Shown piece by piece: positions 10,661-19,150 of a stretch of 34,362 bases of DNA (the first letter of the stretch is position 1; every line of letters starts with the position of its first letter). A program made the translations under genes and the position numbers. The stretch comes from Colwellia sp. (GTDB lineage: Bacteria; Pseudomonadota; Gammaproteobacteria; Enterobacterales; Alteromonadaceae). The stretch is from NCBI RefSeq assembly GCF_013214175.1, contig NZ_JABSPA010000012.1, positions 1 through 34,362 of the forward strand. The letters are read 5' to 3'. Below the pieces are notes generated by a model, which was given only the letters and a program-made list of their open reading frames with translations, did not search any database and was not told the origin of the DNA.

Positions 10661-11143
10661 ATGGCAATTTATCTTGAGTTTGAAGGGATCAAAGGGAATG
10701 TTACAGCAGAAGGTTTTGAGAACCACGTATTAGTTGATTCAGTTAGTTTCGGTGTTAGCCGTGGACTTACTATGGAGTCAGGTAAAATGGCAAACCGTGA
10801 AGTAGGTAAGCCTAACGTATCAGAAGTTTCTTTAACTAAAAAAGCAGATAACTCAGTTACTGCATTATTTAAAGAAGCGGTTTCTGGTTCTTCTGGTAAA
10901 AAAGTAACACTTAAGTTTGTACGCACAGGAAGTGATAAAGTTGAAGAGTTTATGCAGTATGCTTTACAAGACTGTCTAGTAAGTAGCTACCATATATCTG
11001 CTGACGGTGATGAAGAGCCTACTGAAAACGTAACACTTAGCTTCTCTAAGTGTGAAATCAATTATACTGACTACGATGGCAGTAATAAGAGTGGTAGCCC
11101 GCAACGCGCTGGTTATGACTTAACTGCAGCAAAAGCTTTATAA
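10661..11143 (+). CDS. hcp: Type VI secretion tube protein Hcp (TssD)
   Basis: A 160-residue protein of typical Hcp length and pattern: MAIYLEFEGIKGN at the start, a central VSLTKKADNSVTALFKEAV, and C-terminal VTLSFSKCEINY followed by a GYDLTAAKAL ending. Hcp hexamers stack into the inner tube expelled by the T6SS and can chaperone small effectors. It is the first gene of the T6SS cargo cluster. A GGAAA-type ribosome site lies just before the ATG. A strong hairpin follows the gene before vgrG, which fits the need for far more Hcp than VgrG. No C-terminal extension, so this is a plain structural Hcp rather than an effector fusion. Confidence 0.95.
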   Translation: MAIYLEFEGIKGNVTAEGFENHVLVDSVSFGVSRGLTMESGKMANREVGKPNVSEVSLTKKADNSVTALFKEAVSGSSGKKVTLKFVRTGSDKVEEFMQYALQDCLVSSYHISADGDEEPTENVTLSFSKCEINYTDYDGSNKSGSPQRAGYDLTAAKAL

Positions 11144-11153
11144 TTTGCACTAT

Positions 11154-11180
11154 TAAATACAGCCCTTTGGGCTGTATTTA
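11154..11180 (+). terminator. Perfect hairpin between hcp and vgrG
   Basis: A 12-bp perfect inverted repeat, TAAATACAGCCC (11154-11165) and GGGCTGTATTTA (11169-11180), encloses a TTT loop. The A-rich 5' side and T-rich 3' side resemble an intrinsic terminator, but the downstream T run is short (TATCTACTT), so partial read-through into vgrG is plausible. Confidence 0.75.
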
Positions 11181-11254
11181 TATCTACTTATCAAATATTC
11201 CAAAAGAATAAGATAGCTTTTCTTTATAATATTCTCAGGGAAGGGAAATAGTAA

Positions 11255-13258
11255 ATGAGTGAATATACTCAAGACGGACGTTTTCTATCAATTGTTACCC
11301 CGCTAGCAAAAGATGAACTTCTACTTACTTCGATCAATGGTATCGAAGCCATTTCGTCTCTTTTTCAATTTAGCTTAACTGCGCTATCTCAAAATACCGA
11401 TATTAAACCGGAAGACCTAATTCATAAATCAGTGACTTTTACTATTCACGATAATGAAAAACGAGTGTTCAATGGTTATGTCAGCCACTTTTCATTTGGT
11501 GAGATTAAGAATAACGGCTTACGAGAGTATCAACTGACGATTGTGCCATGGACATGGTTTCTCAATCAAAATGAAAACCGTCGAATATTTCAAAATAAGA
11601 ATACTAAAGATATTGTTAGCCAAGTCTTTGCTGACTTAGGTTATAACGATTTCGATTTTAAAGCAGAGGGTGGTAACCCGCGCGAATATTGTGTGCAATA
11701 CGGTGAAAGCGACTTAACCTTTGTTATGCGTTTATTAGCCGAAGAAGGCTATGCCTGCTTCTTTAATCACGATAAGAAAAAACATACTCTAGTTATTGTC
11801 GACCAAATGAGTGCTTATGCGGAAAGCCCGCAAAGTAAACTCACTTATTCAAAAGGTAATAGCCCAGATGCTGAAATTAACGCATGGCAACATAACTATG
11901 AACTGAAAAAAGGCGAGTGGATAGTCAATGACTATAATTTCAAAGAGCCTAATAAAAACTTAATTTCGCAAAGTACTTCAAAAAGTAAGTTAGAAAAGAA
12001 CAGCCAATTTAAACACTACAGCTATCCTAGCCAATATGACTTTGCGCTAGGCAGTAAGCTTGCAAATGCCAGAATGGATGCAGAAGAAGCTAGCGCCAAT
12101 ACCATTAGTGGTGCTAGTAGTTGTAGCGGCTTCAGTGCGGGACAATTCTTTAGTCTTTTAAAGCACGAAGCTAAATCTGAAATGGGTAAATATTTACTGC
12201 TAAGTGTGCATCACCAAGCGAGTGATGCTAGTTACTTTTCAAGTCAAGGTGGTGACGATCAATACAGTAATTCATTTAGCTGTATGCCGTTAGAAAATAT
12301 GTATAGACCACCTATGGTTTATACTCGACCCGTTATGTATGGACCGCAATCGGCATTAGTAACAGGGCCGAAAGGCGAAGAGATCTATATTGATGATTTT
12401 GGCCGCATTAAAGTGCAGTTTATGTGGGATAGAGACGGTAAAAAAGACGAAAACAGCTCGTGCTTTATCCGCGTGATGCAATCTTTTGCTGGTAACGGTT
12501 GGGGTTCGTCATTTATCCCACGTATAGGTCATGAAGTAATTATCAGTTTCTTAGATGGTGACCCAGACCGTCCTATTGTTACCGGTAGTGTTTATAACGG
12601 TAATAACAAACCGCCATACGCTTCTAAAACACAAAGCGGCATTAAAACGCACTCTACCAAAGGTGGCGGTGCCGATAATTATAATGAAATTCGTTTTGAT
12701 GATAAAAAGGCTAGTGAGCAAGTTTATATTCAAGCGGAAAAGAATCTTGATACTTACGTTAAGAATAATGAAACCATTGATATAGGTAATAATGAAACGT
12801 TAACTGTAGGTAACGATCGTGTGAAATCAGTCAAGCATGATGAAGTATTGACAATAGGTAATGATAGGACCAAAACGGTCAAGCATGATGAAAACTCAAC
12901 CATAGAAAATGATCGAAATAAGACCGTTAATAATAACCAAACAGAAAATATTATTAAGAATAAAACCATTGAAGTAGGTCAGAATCACCGGGAATCTATT
13001 ACTGGTAATATGATTATTAATGTTGATAAAGATTTAACAGAGAATGTTAATGGGAAATACGTTGAAAAAGTTACTAAAGCTTATGAAGCATCAGCTAAAA
13101 CCATAACTTTAGAAGCTGCAGATGAAATTACTTTTAAAACAGGCTCTGCCAAAATAACCATGAAGAAAAATGGCGATATCACTATTAGTGGTAAAAATAT
13201 TAATATTAAAGGCTCAGGGAATGTTGTATTGAAAGGGAGTAAAGTCCTTGCCAACTAG
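11255..13258 (+). CDS. vgrG: Type VI secretion spike protein VgrG (TssI)
   Basis: A 667-residue VgrG. Residues about 5-340 form the gp27-like base (LLLTSINGIEAISSLFQFSL, then REYCVQYGESDLTFVMRLL and EEGYACFF). About 362-454 form the gp5-like OB fold (GRIKVQFMWDRDG, GNGWGSSFIPRIGHEVIISF, GDPDRPIVTGSVYN). Residues about 500-575 are repeats around ETxxxGNxRxKxV, which build the triple-stranded needle, and the end is TISGKNINIKGSGNVVLKGS. It has no C-terminal toxin domain, so it should carry its cargo through a separate tip and adaptor, which the next genes supply. AAGGG at 11241-11245 precedes the ATG. The stop overlaps the start of the next gene by 11 bases. Confidence 0.95.
   Translation: MSEYTQDGRFLSIVTPLAKDELLLTSINGIEAISSLFQFSLTALSQNTDIKPEDLIHKSVTFTIHDNEKRVFNGYVSHFSFGEIKNNGLREYQLTIVPWTWFLNQNENRRIFQNKNTKDIVSQVFADLGYNDFDFKAEGGNPREYCVQYGESDLTFVMRLLAEEGYACFFNHDKKKHTLVIVDQMSAYAESPQSKLTYSKGNSPDAEINAWQHNYELKKGEWIVNDYNFKEPNKNLISQSTSKSKLEKNSQFKHYSYPSQYDFALGSKLANARMDAEEASANTISGASSCSGFSAGQFFSLLKHEAKSEMGKYLLLSVHHQASDASYFSSQGGDDQYSNSFSCMPLENMYRPPMVYTRPVMYGPQSALVTGPKGEEIYIDDFGRIKVQFMWDRDGKKDENSSCFIRVMQSFAGNGWGSSFIPRIGHEVIISFLDGDPDRPIVTGSVYNGNNKPPYASKTQSGIKTHSTKGGGADNYNEIRFDDKKASEQVYIQAEKNLDTYVKNNETIDIGNNETLTVGNDRVKSVKHDEVLTIGNDRTKTVKHDENSTIENDRNKTVNNNQTENIIKNKTIEVGQNHRESITGNMIINVDKDLTENVNGKYVEKVTKAYEASAKTITLEAADEITFKTGSAKITMKKNGDITISGKNINIKGSGNVVLKGSKVLAN
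13233..13250 (+). promoter_or_regulatory. Strong ribosome-binding site that fixes a TTG start
   Basis: AAGGGAG at 13233-13239 lies 8 bases before TTG at 13248, inside the last codons of vgrG. No ATG or GTG in that frame has a comparable site nearby. The arrangement points to translational coupling with vgrG. Confidence 0.7.
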
Positions 13259-13823
13259 CCGTAATACTAATAGCGATGTGGATGTTTTTGAACAAGCAAC
13301 AACAGAGCTAGATAATAAATCAATGATAGCGCCAGGCGAGATTATCCTCGGCACTATTACCTCAATTGATGTCTTGGGTCAGCCTATGGTTGATTATCCA
13401 CTCAACCCTGAAAAAGGAGCGCTAAAGGCAATTACCACCTTGGTATTAACCTCTCAGCAAGTGTCTCGTCAGGTTGCCTTACTCTTTAACCAAGGTGATT
13501 TATCTCAACCTATTGTAATTGGTCTTGTCCATAGTCCACTACAAGCAATGTTAGATAACTTTCAGCAAGATCATGAAACGTCTTTTGGTAATACAACAAG
13601 CCAAGATACCCAGGTGGAGTTGGCAGCGAACTTAGGCACTGATGATGTGAGTGTGGATGGAAATAAAATAACTTTTGAAGCCCAAGATGAGATGGTTTTT
13701 AAATGTGGAAAATCAAGTATTACGCTAACAAAATCAGGCAAGGTACTTATTCGCGGTAAATATCTACTTAATCGCTCAAGTGGTGTGAACCGGATAATGG
13801 GCGGCTCAGTACAAGTAAATTGA
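13248..13823 (+). CDS. DUF6484-domain T6SS accessory protein
   Basis: A 191-residue protein starting at TTG. Residues about 27-105 (PGEIILGTITSIDVLGQPMV, LTSQQVSRQVALLFNQGD, SQPIVIGLVHSP) match my memory of the DUF6484 family, which is found beside VgrG, DUF2169 and PAAR-like genes. The core reads like a small OB or SH3-type barrel. The last 50 residues (ITFEAQDEMVFKCGKSSITL, then GKVLIRGKYLLNRSSG) resemble the end of the neighbouring VgrG (TLEAADEITFKTGSAKITM), so it may cap or extend the spike. Its biochemical function has not been settled as far as I know. The 11-base overlap with vgrG implies co-expression. Confidence 0.75.
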   Translation: MPTSRNTNSDVDVFEQATTELDNKSMIAPGEIILGTITSIDVLGQPMVDYPLNPEKGALKAITTLVLTSQQVSRQVALLFNQGDLSQPIVIGLVHSPLQAMLDNFQQDHETSFGNTTSQDTQVELAANLGTDDVSVDGNKITFEAQDEMVFKCGKSSITLTKSGKVLIRGKYLLNRSSGVNRIMGGSVQVN

Positions 13824-13868
13824 TTACTTGTTCATGTGCATTTAATAACTTTAATTAGTGTGGCCTAG

Positions 13869-14858
13869 ATGTTACAACTTCAAAATAACACCCCATTTTC
13901 AGCAGATTTCTCATTATTCCCCAATGAAAATGGTATTGACTCATTGTATGTCAATATAAGAGCAACGTTCAAAATTGGTCAACAATGGTCGTTAGCAGAC
14001 CAACAATTATCCCCTGTTCAGGTAGATGAGTATTGGGGAGAACCTGATAGTTCAAGTATTAAATACCCATCAGATATCCATTTAGGTAAAACAAGTACTG
14101 ATATCATTATGGTTGGCTCTGCTTTTGCGCCTAATGGAAAAAATGTACAGCAACTTGATGTTAGCTTAACAGCAGGGAAAGTGGCGAAAACTGTAAGAGT
14201 TTTTGGTGATAGACAATGGCAAGATGGCTATATTAGCCAACCAGTACCTTTTCAGATGATGCCTATGGTTTATGAAAGAGCCTATGGTGGTCAATACACG
14301 CTTGATGACGAAATTTGTGCTCAAGAAAGTAACCCTGTTGGTTTAGGGTTTGTTGGCAAGAGAAATAAAGCAGAAGTAGACGGTTTACCTTTACCAAACT
14401 TAGAAAGCCTTGATGAGTTAATAACAACTATCAAAGACCAGCCTCAACCGGCTTGTTTTGCTGCTATTGCCCCTTATTGGCTACCTCGAAGTGGTTATGC
14501 AGGCACTTACGATGAAAAGTGGCAAACTACTTGTGCACCTTATTTACCCTTCGATTTTGATAAGCGATTTTGTAATGTCGCTAGTTCCGGTTTAGTTTAC
14601 CCCGAATACTTACAAGGCGGTGAACCTGTAGAAATTACCAATATGCATGCTCAAGGCAACCTAAAATTTACTATCCCGCATGTGAATCTCAATTGTGCAG
14701 TGACTATGGCTAACACGGAATATAAGCCAAAATTTAACTTAGAAACCTTATTGTTAGAGCCTAATGACTTAACCATCAGTATGGTGTGGCGTGCAGTTGT
14801 GTTGTGCGATAAGAAAGTAATTAAGATTAATACTATAAAAATTAATATGGCGCGTTAA
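13869..14858 (+). CDS. DUF2169 T6SS adaptor/loading protein
   Basis: A 329-residue DUF2169 protein: an N-terminal MLQLQNNTPFSADFSLF, then the DEYWGEPDSSSIKYPSDI and GKTSTDIIMVGSAFAPNGK segments, and the family signature VFGDRQWQDG followed by MPMVYERAYGG and YLPFDFDKRF. In studied systems DUF2169 proteins help mount PAAR or PAAR-like tips and their effectors onto VgrG. Here it sits between the spike genes and the PAAR-like gene, which fits that role. The ribosome site before the ATG is weak, so expression may depend on coupling from upstream. Cytoplasmic; no signal peptide or membrane segment. Confidence 0.88.
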   Translation: MLQLQNNTPFSADFSLFPNENGIDSLYVNIRATFKIGQQWSLADQQLSPVQVDEYWGEPDSSSIKYPSDIHLGKTSTDIIMVGSAFAPNGKNVQQLDVSLTAGKVAKTVRVFGDRQWQDGYISQPVPFQMMPMVYERAYGGQYTLDDEICAQESNPVGLGFVGKRNKAEVDGLPLPNLESLDELITTIKDQPQPACFAAIAPYWLPRSGYAGTYDEKWQTTCAPYLPFDFDKRFCNVASSGLVYPEYLQGGEPVEITNMHAQGNLKFTIPHVNLNCAVTMANTEYKPKFNLETLLLEPNDLTISMVWRAVVLCDKKVIKINTIKINMAR

Positions 14859-14880
14859 TCCCAGACAAAGAGAAAGAAAT

Positions 14881-15261
14881 ATGGCACAAACAACATTTGC
14901 AAATACACGTGGTATTGCCCATAAAGGTAGCGGCGGTCAGAGTATTGTTTTCCCTGATGTATGTAAAACTCAAGTTGGCCCTGCTGTAGTGCCCATCCCG
15001 TATCCTAATATAGGTGCTTCAGCCGATACCGATAAAGGTGCTAAGTCAGTTAAAGTTGATGGTGAAATGCCGATGGTAAAAGGTGCTATTTACACCAAAA
15101 GTACCGGCGATGAACCCGGTAGTCTTAAAGGTCTTATTAGTGGAACCACCAAAGGCGAGTGCGAATTTATGATGTATTCCTTTGATGTTAAGTTTGAAGG
15201 GAAAAATGTCTGTCGTTTAGGTGATCCCTTATTTCACAACAAAAAAAATATTATGGGTTAG
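14881..15261 (+). CDS. PAAR-like DUF4150 spike-tip protein
   Basis: A 126-residue protein whose GGQSIVFPDVCKTQVGPAVV, PIPYPNIGASADTDKGAK and VCRLGDPLFHNKKNI segments are the hallmarks of the DUF4150 PAAR-like family. These small proteins cap the VgrG needle and connect it to an effector. Unlike longer family members it has no toxin domain fused behind the PAAR-like part, so the toxic activity must come from another protein; the DUF2235 gene downstream is the best candidate. A purine-rich AAAGAGAAAGAA lies before the ATG. Only 22 bases separate it from DUF2169 and 9 from the next gene. Confidence 0.88.
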   Translation: MAQTTFANTRGIAHKGSGGQSIVFPDVCKTQVGPAVVPIPYPNIGASADTDKGAKSVKVDGEMPMVKGAIYTKSTGDEPGSLKGLISGTTKGECEFMMYSFDVKFEGKNVCRLGDPLFHNKKNIMG

Positions 15262-15270
15262 TGTTTAGCA

Positions 15271-16539
15271 ATGGATGAACTAAGTATTCCTGATTTTTTG
15301 CATAAGAAGCCAGTATACCGCGATATTTTTGAGCAGTATGGCACTGATGCCGCTTTTTTATGGCTCTTGCGCGCTATTGCTATTGAGCAACCACATAACA
15401 ATACTGGCGATATTTTGGCGTTAGAGCAAAGAATAGATGCACAATTAAATGGTTTAATGAGCTCTATTGATACTGGCTGGGCAGTATGCGAAGAAGGGTT
15501 AAATTTAGAAGAAGCGGGTGAAGTTTTTACTGCCATGGTTATTGCTATGCGTAGTCATGATCCAAAAAGGATCCAAAAGGCAGTTGAAGTAGGTCTATTT
15601 TCTGACGAGTGTAGTAAAGGCCTAATATCCGCTATGGGTTGGCTACCGGAAGATATTGTTAATCCTTGGACGCAACGTTTTTTAAATGGTAAAGACATGA
15701 GCCATAAGTTACTTGGCCTAGCAACGTGTAGTATTCGTCGACAAGATCCTGGTGAAGTATTAAGTCAAATTTTACAAAGAGAAGAGTGTAAAGCACATGA
15801 TGCACTTTATGCTCGTGCTTTGCGGCTAGTTGGTGAGTTACGACGTCAAGATTGTATGCCTGCGTTACAGGCGGCGATTACTGATGATCGTGACATCATA
15901 CGTTTTTGGAGTAATTGGTCAGCAGTATTACTTGGTCAGCATGCTTGTCTTAATCAATTAAAAAACTTTGTCGTAGACCTTGAAAGCCCGTATCAGACTT
16001 TAGCTATACAATTATGTTTTAGAGTATTATCTGTGGAGCAAGGACGTGTATGGATTTCGGAACTTGCTAAGGATGAAAACCAAGCGAGAGCGGTAATTAA
16101 GGCTACCGGAATTCTTGGTGATCCTCATGCGGTTAATTGGCTCATATCTAAAATGGCAGAGCCTAAACTTGCCAAGCTTGCAGGGGAAGCCTTTAGTTTT
16201 ATTACCGGCGCAGACCTTGTTAAACATGAATTAACATTGGAACAACCTACAACTCATCCCATGCAAGGAGTTGATGAGTTTGATGACGATGTTGAGTTAG
16301 ATGAGGACGAGAATTTACCTTATCCCCATCAAGGAAAAGTTACGGCCTTATGGCGTAATCATGGACAAAAATTTCTTATAGGTAGGCGCTACTTTATTGG
16401 TCAAGCCATTACAACTGCTTGGTTAAAGTCTATTTTAAATAATGGCACACAAAGACAAAGGCATGCAGCAGCAATGGAGTTAGCGCTTAATGACAATGCT
16501 CTACAATTCTTCAATAGTCGCGCTAAGGTGAAAATCTAA
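15271..16539 (+). CDS. TIGR02270-family T6SS-associated protein
   Basis: A 422-residue protein resembling the TIGR02270 family, which is known mainly from its company with DUF2169, DUF4150 and KAS-like genes in T6SS cargo clusters. It looks all-helical, with HEAT-like pieces (DALYARALRLVGELRRQDCM, then ARAVIKATGILGDPHAVNWL), suggesting a scaffold or protein-binding role. An acidic linker (DEFDDDVELDEDE) lies near residue 335, before a conserved C-terminal part containing FLIGRRYFIGQAIT. No catalytic motif is evident. Its stop TAA shares its last A with the next ATG (TAATG at 16537), indicating tight coupling. The function is unknown; a role in effector loading is inferred. Confidence 0.75.
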   Translation: MDELSIPDFLHKKPVYRDIFEQYGTDAAFLWLLRAIAIEQPHNNTGDILALEQRIDAQLNGLMSSIDTGWAVCEEGLNLEEAGEVFTAMVIAMRSHDPKRIQKAVEVGLFSDECSKGLISAMGWLPEDIVNPWTQRFLNGKDMSHKLLGLATCSIRRQDPGEVLSQILQREECKAHDALYARALRLVGELRRQDCMPALQAAITDDRDIIRFWSNWSAVLLGQHACLNQLKNFVVDLESPYQTLAIQLCFRVLSVEQGRVWISELAKDENQARAVIKATGILGDPHAVNWLISKMAEPKLAKLAGEAFSFITGADLVKHELTLEQPTTHPMQGVDEFDDDVELDEDENLPYPHQGKVTALWRNHGQKFLIGRRYFIGQAITTAWLKSILNNGTQRQRHAAAMELALNDNALQFFNSRAKVKI

Positions 16540-17636
16540 TGGCAAAACAGCAACTATACATAGCCGGTCTTGGTATGGTCACAGCCATTGGCGGCAATGC
16601 AGATATGACAACGACAGCAGTGAACGCCAACATAAGTGCCTATGAACTTTCCGATTTTGACAGTGCTTGTGGTGAGCCAATAAAAATGGCATTAGTGCCA
16701 GATGAAATATTTGACGAAATAGAAGTTGAATCTAACTTAACGTTGGATGAAGGTGACCGCTACAATGCTCGACATGATCGTATTAGCATCATGGCTACCA
16801 TGGCAATGCAAGAGGCTTGTGCTGGAATAAAAAGTGATAAGTCTGTGCCTTTATTGATGGCAAAATCTGAATACGGATATGATCAAACTGAACTTAGCTC
16901 TTTAACTGAAAACCTAGCTAACAATGTAGAGCTTTGGGATAGTGGTGACATTAGCCGTAGTATATATTCTGGTAGAGCAGCAGGTTTTGAAGCGATAACT
17001 ATGGTGTTTGATTATTTATATGACGCACCACATGACTATTATATTGTTGGTGGCAGTGATAGCTACTTTGATGATGAATTAATCAACCAATTAGCTAACG
17101 ACGGTCGTTTGCTTCATACCAATAACCCTGATGGTTTTGTCCCCGGTGAAGCTGCTGGCTATTTAGTTTTAACTAGCAACCCAGAGTTAGCGCTAGTTAA
17201 AAATGGTTATATGATCGCCTTGAACCCTCCAGGCATTGCTGATGAGGTTGGACACTTAAATAGTGATTCACCCTATAAAGGAGAGGGTTTAGATGACGCT
17301 TTTAAAAAGGCATTAATAACTCATCAACAAAAAAACATTAGCACTATTTATAGCAGTATGAATGGTGAACACTTCTGGGCCAAAGAGCTTGGTGTTGCCC
17401 AGTTACGTAACAAGCCCGATTTTTCTGAGCAAGTTGAAATTATCCACCCCGCCGAAAATTTTGGTGATATTGGCGCTGCTACTGCACCGGTACTACTTGC
17501 ATTGGCTGCAGATGATTTATGGCAAGATAAACAAGCAAGATGCAGTTTGGTTTATGGCTCTGCGGACAACGCTAAACGTGGCGCTATTGTGATTGAAAAA
17601 GTATTAGCAAAAACGATTACTGCTAGTACAGATTAA
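16539..17636 (+). CDS. Degenerate beta-ketoacyl-synthase-like protein of T6SS cluster
   Basis: A 365-residue protein with the thiolase-like fold of ketoacyl synthases: LYIAGLGMVTAIGGN at the start, YYIVGGSDSYF (168-177), NPDGFVPGEAAGYLVL (196-211) and a C-terminal FGDIGAATAPVLLALA (308-323). The catalytic triad looks lost: the region equivalent to the nucleophile (xACSSS) reads SIYSGRAAG (141-149), the first His region (HGTGT) reads YSSMNGEHF, and the GHxxGA region reads ENFGDIGAA. It is therefore probably a non-catalytic or altered member, perhaps a binding or assembly factor. Such KAS-like genes recur next to TIGR02270 and DUF2169. AAGGTG precedes the ATG, which overlaps the previous stop. 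Confidence 0.72.
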   Translation: MAKQQLYIAGLGMVTAIGGNADMTTTAVNANISAYELSDFDSACGEPIKMALVPDEIFDEIEVESNLTLDEGDRYNARHDRISIMATMAMQEACAGIKSDKSVPLLMAKSEYGYDQTELSSLTENLANNVELWDSGDISRSIYSGRAAGFEAITMVFDYLYDAPHDYYIVGGSDSYFDDELINQLANDGRLLHTNNPDGFVPGEAAGYLVLTSNPELALVKNGYMIALNPPGIADEVGHLNSDSPYKGEGLDDAFKKALITHQQKNISTIYSSMNGEHFWAKELGVAQLRNKPDFSEQVEIIHPAENFGDIGAATAPVLLALAADDLWQDKQARCSLVYGSADNAKRGAIVIEKVLAKTITASTD

Positions 17637-17653
17637 AATACAAGGAACTTAGT

Positions 17654-19150
17654 ATGACCGAGATTTGTGAAGGTATTGGTATAGCAGCCCAAGAGCAGGC
17701 GGAAGAAAAAAAAGAAGAGGTTAAGAAAAAACCTAAGAAAATTCGTATTGCTTTGTTTTTTGATGGCACCTTGAATAATAGAACTAATATTAAAGCGCGA
17801 GAAGACGATAGTGAACACTATTTAGATAATACCGAGCCTGGCAGTAGTTATGAAAATGGTCGCACTAACATTGCTATCATGGAAACACACATGACAACCG
17901 AAATCCCTGATGGTTATGATTATTTTGAGAGTGTATATACACCAGGGCAAGGCACTTTTAATCTTGAAGGGGATAGTACCTGGGGCTTTGCTATGGGTGC
18001 TGGTGATTCAGGAGTTCCCAGCAGGGCAAAAGCAGGTGTGCAGCAAGCAATTTCTGTTATTTCTGGTATTGATATTACAATTTTTGATCCAAAGGTGCAT
18101 TTTATTGAAAAACTAACTATTGATGTTTTTGGTTTTAGTCGCGGCGCTGCTACAGCACGTTATGCTATCTTTCAGGTCTTGAAAGCTAAAAATAACCTTT
18201 ATTCACGTTTAAAGAAATTTGACTTTGATATAGCTAAAGACGCCGTAGAAGTTGGCTTCGCTGGTCTTTATGATACTGTTTTATCCTATATGGCAAGTCA
18301 AAAGTTTAAGTCATCTAGAAATAGACTTGAGCAAACGGCTCATAAGCATGCCAATAAGGTTGTGCATTTAGCTTCTGCTGATGAACATAGAAAAGACTTC
18401 CCTTTGCACAATATTAAGAGCTCTAAATGTAATGGTGGTGAAGAGTATTATTTACCCGGTGTACACTCGGATATAGGTGGTAGTTATAATGCAGCAGATG
18501 AGGTAAAAATTGAAGCTGAGACAGATGAGGATAAAAAGAAAGCTCTACTAATGTTAACAACAGCTGAGGATATGACCATTAACAAAGGCTCTTTAGCTAA
18601 AATTGAAGCAGATAAAGCTTGGTTGATAGAACAAGGCTGGTATAAAGCAGCAAATAACGGAAAAAATGATGCAACAAATCAACAAGAGACTCGAGAAAAA
18701 GTAAAAGAGCTAGAAAAAAAAGATAAAGAAAAAATAACGATTAAAGATGGTGAGTTTACAACAAGGCTATTCTATAGGCGTCTAGGCCGGCGGATGAGGT
18801 TATCATACGCAACACTATCAGTAGAAAGAACAGGAATTAACAGTGGTTATGCCAATATACCGCTGAAAATAATGGCCGATTTTGTTAAAAAAGAACCTAA
18901 GTTAACGCTCAAACCCGAAATGCTAAAAAGAGCAGATACTGTAATAAAGATATGTGACTTGGGCGTTTTAGAAACAGAGATTACCTCTTATGTTGCTAAA
19001 AAACCGGATTCCAAACCTGAAGATTGGCTCGACAATCCTAAAATCAAGTCGTCTCGACATAAACAACTAAATTTTTCTGCATTCAGGGCAATTGGTTACG
19101 CACCTAGATTCTCCGATGGCAAACGTAAAAGGTTCATTTATGATGCTTAA
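17654..19150 (+). CDS. DUF2235 alpha/beta-hydrolase, likely T6SS lipase effector (Tle1-like)
   Basis: A 498-residue DUF2235 protein. IALFFDGTLNN at residues 33-42 is the family's N-terminal strand, GFSRG (S162) is the nucleophile elbow preceded by TIDV, GLYDTV carries D207, and LPGVHSDIGGSY has H271 and D273. DUF2235 includes T6SS phospholipases of the Tle1 group, which attack membranes of rival cells. Residues 15-29 are highly charged (QAEEKKEEVKKKPKK) and could be a flexible loading tail. A Lys/Glu-rich helical insert runs about 285-365. No signal peptide, as expected for T6SS cargo. It sits after tip and adaptor genes and before a lipoprotein gene it overlaps. Fold and active site well supported; effector role inferred from context. 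Confidence 0.85.
   Translation: MTEICEGIGIAAQEQAEEKKEEVKKKPKKIRIALFFDGTLNNRTNIKAREDDSEHYLDNTEPGSSYENGRTNIAIMETHMTTEIPDGYDYFESVYTPGQGTFNLEGDSTWGFAMGAGDSGVPSRAKAGVQQAISVISGIDITIFDPKVHFIEKLTIDVFGFSRGAATARYAIFQVLKAKNNLYSRLKKFDFDIAKDAVEVGFAGLYDTVLSYMASQKFKSSRNRLEQTAHKHANKVVHLASADEHRKDFPLHNIKSSKCNGGEEYYLPGVHSDIGGSYNAADEVKIEAETDEDKKKALLMLTTAEDMTINKGSLAKIEADKAWLIEQGWYKAANNGKNDATNQQETREKVKELEKKDKEKITIKDGEFTTRLFYRRLGRRMRLSYATLSVERTGINSGYANIPLKIMADFVKKEPKLTLKPEMLKRADTVIKICDLGVLETEITSYVAKKPDSKPEDWLDNPKIKSSRHKQLNFSAFRAIGYAPRFSDGKRKRFIYDA

Noticed and set aside
10536..10733. 65-codon frame overlapping the hcp start
   Set aside because: It overlaps hcp in another frame, has AT-rich composition typical of intergenic sequence and no ribosome site.
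19092..19139. Upstream ATG start for the lipoprotein gene
   Set aside because: It puts 16 residues of translated effector-gene sequence before the lipoprotein signal, and the ribosome site fits 19140 instead.
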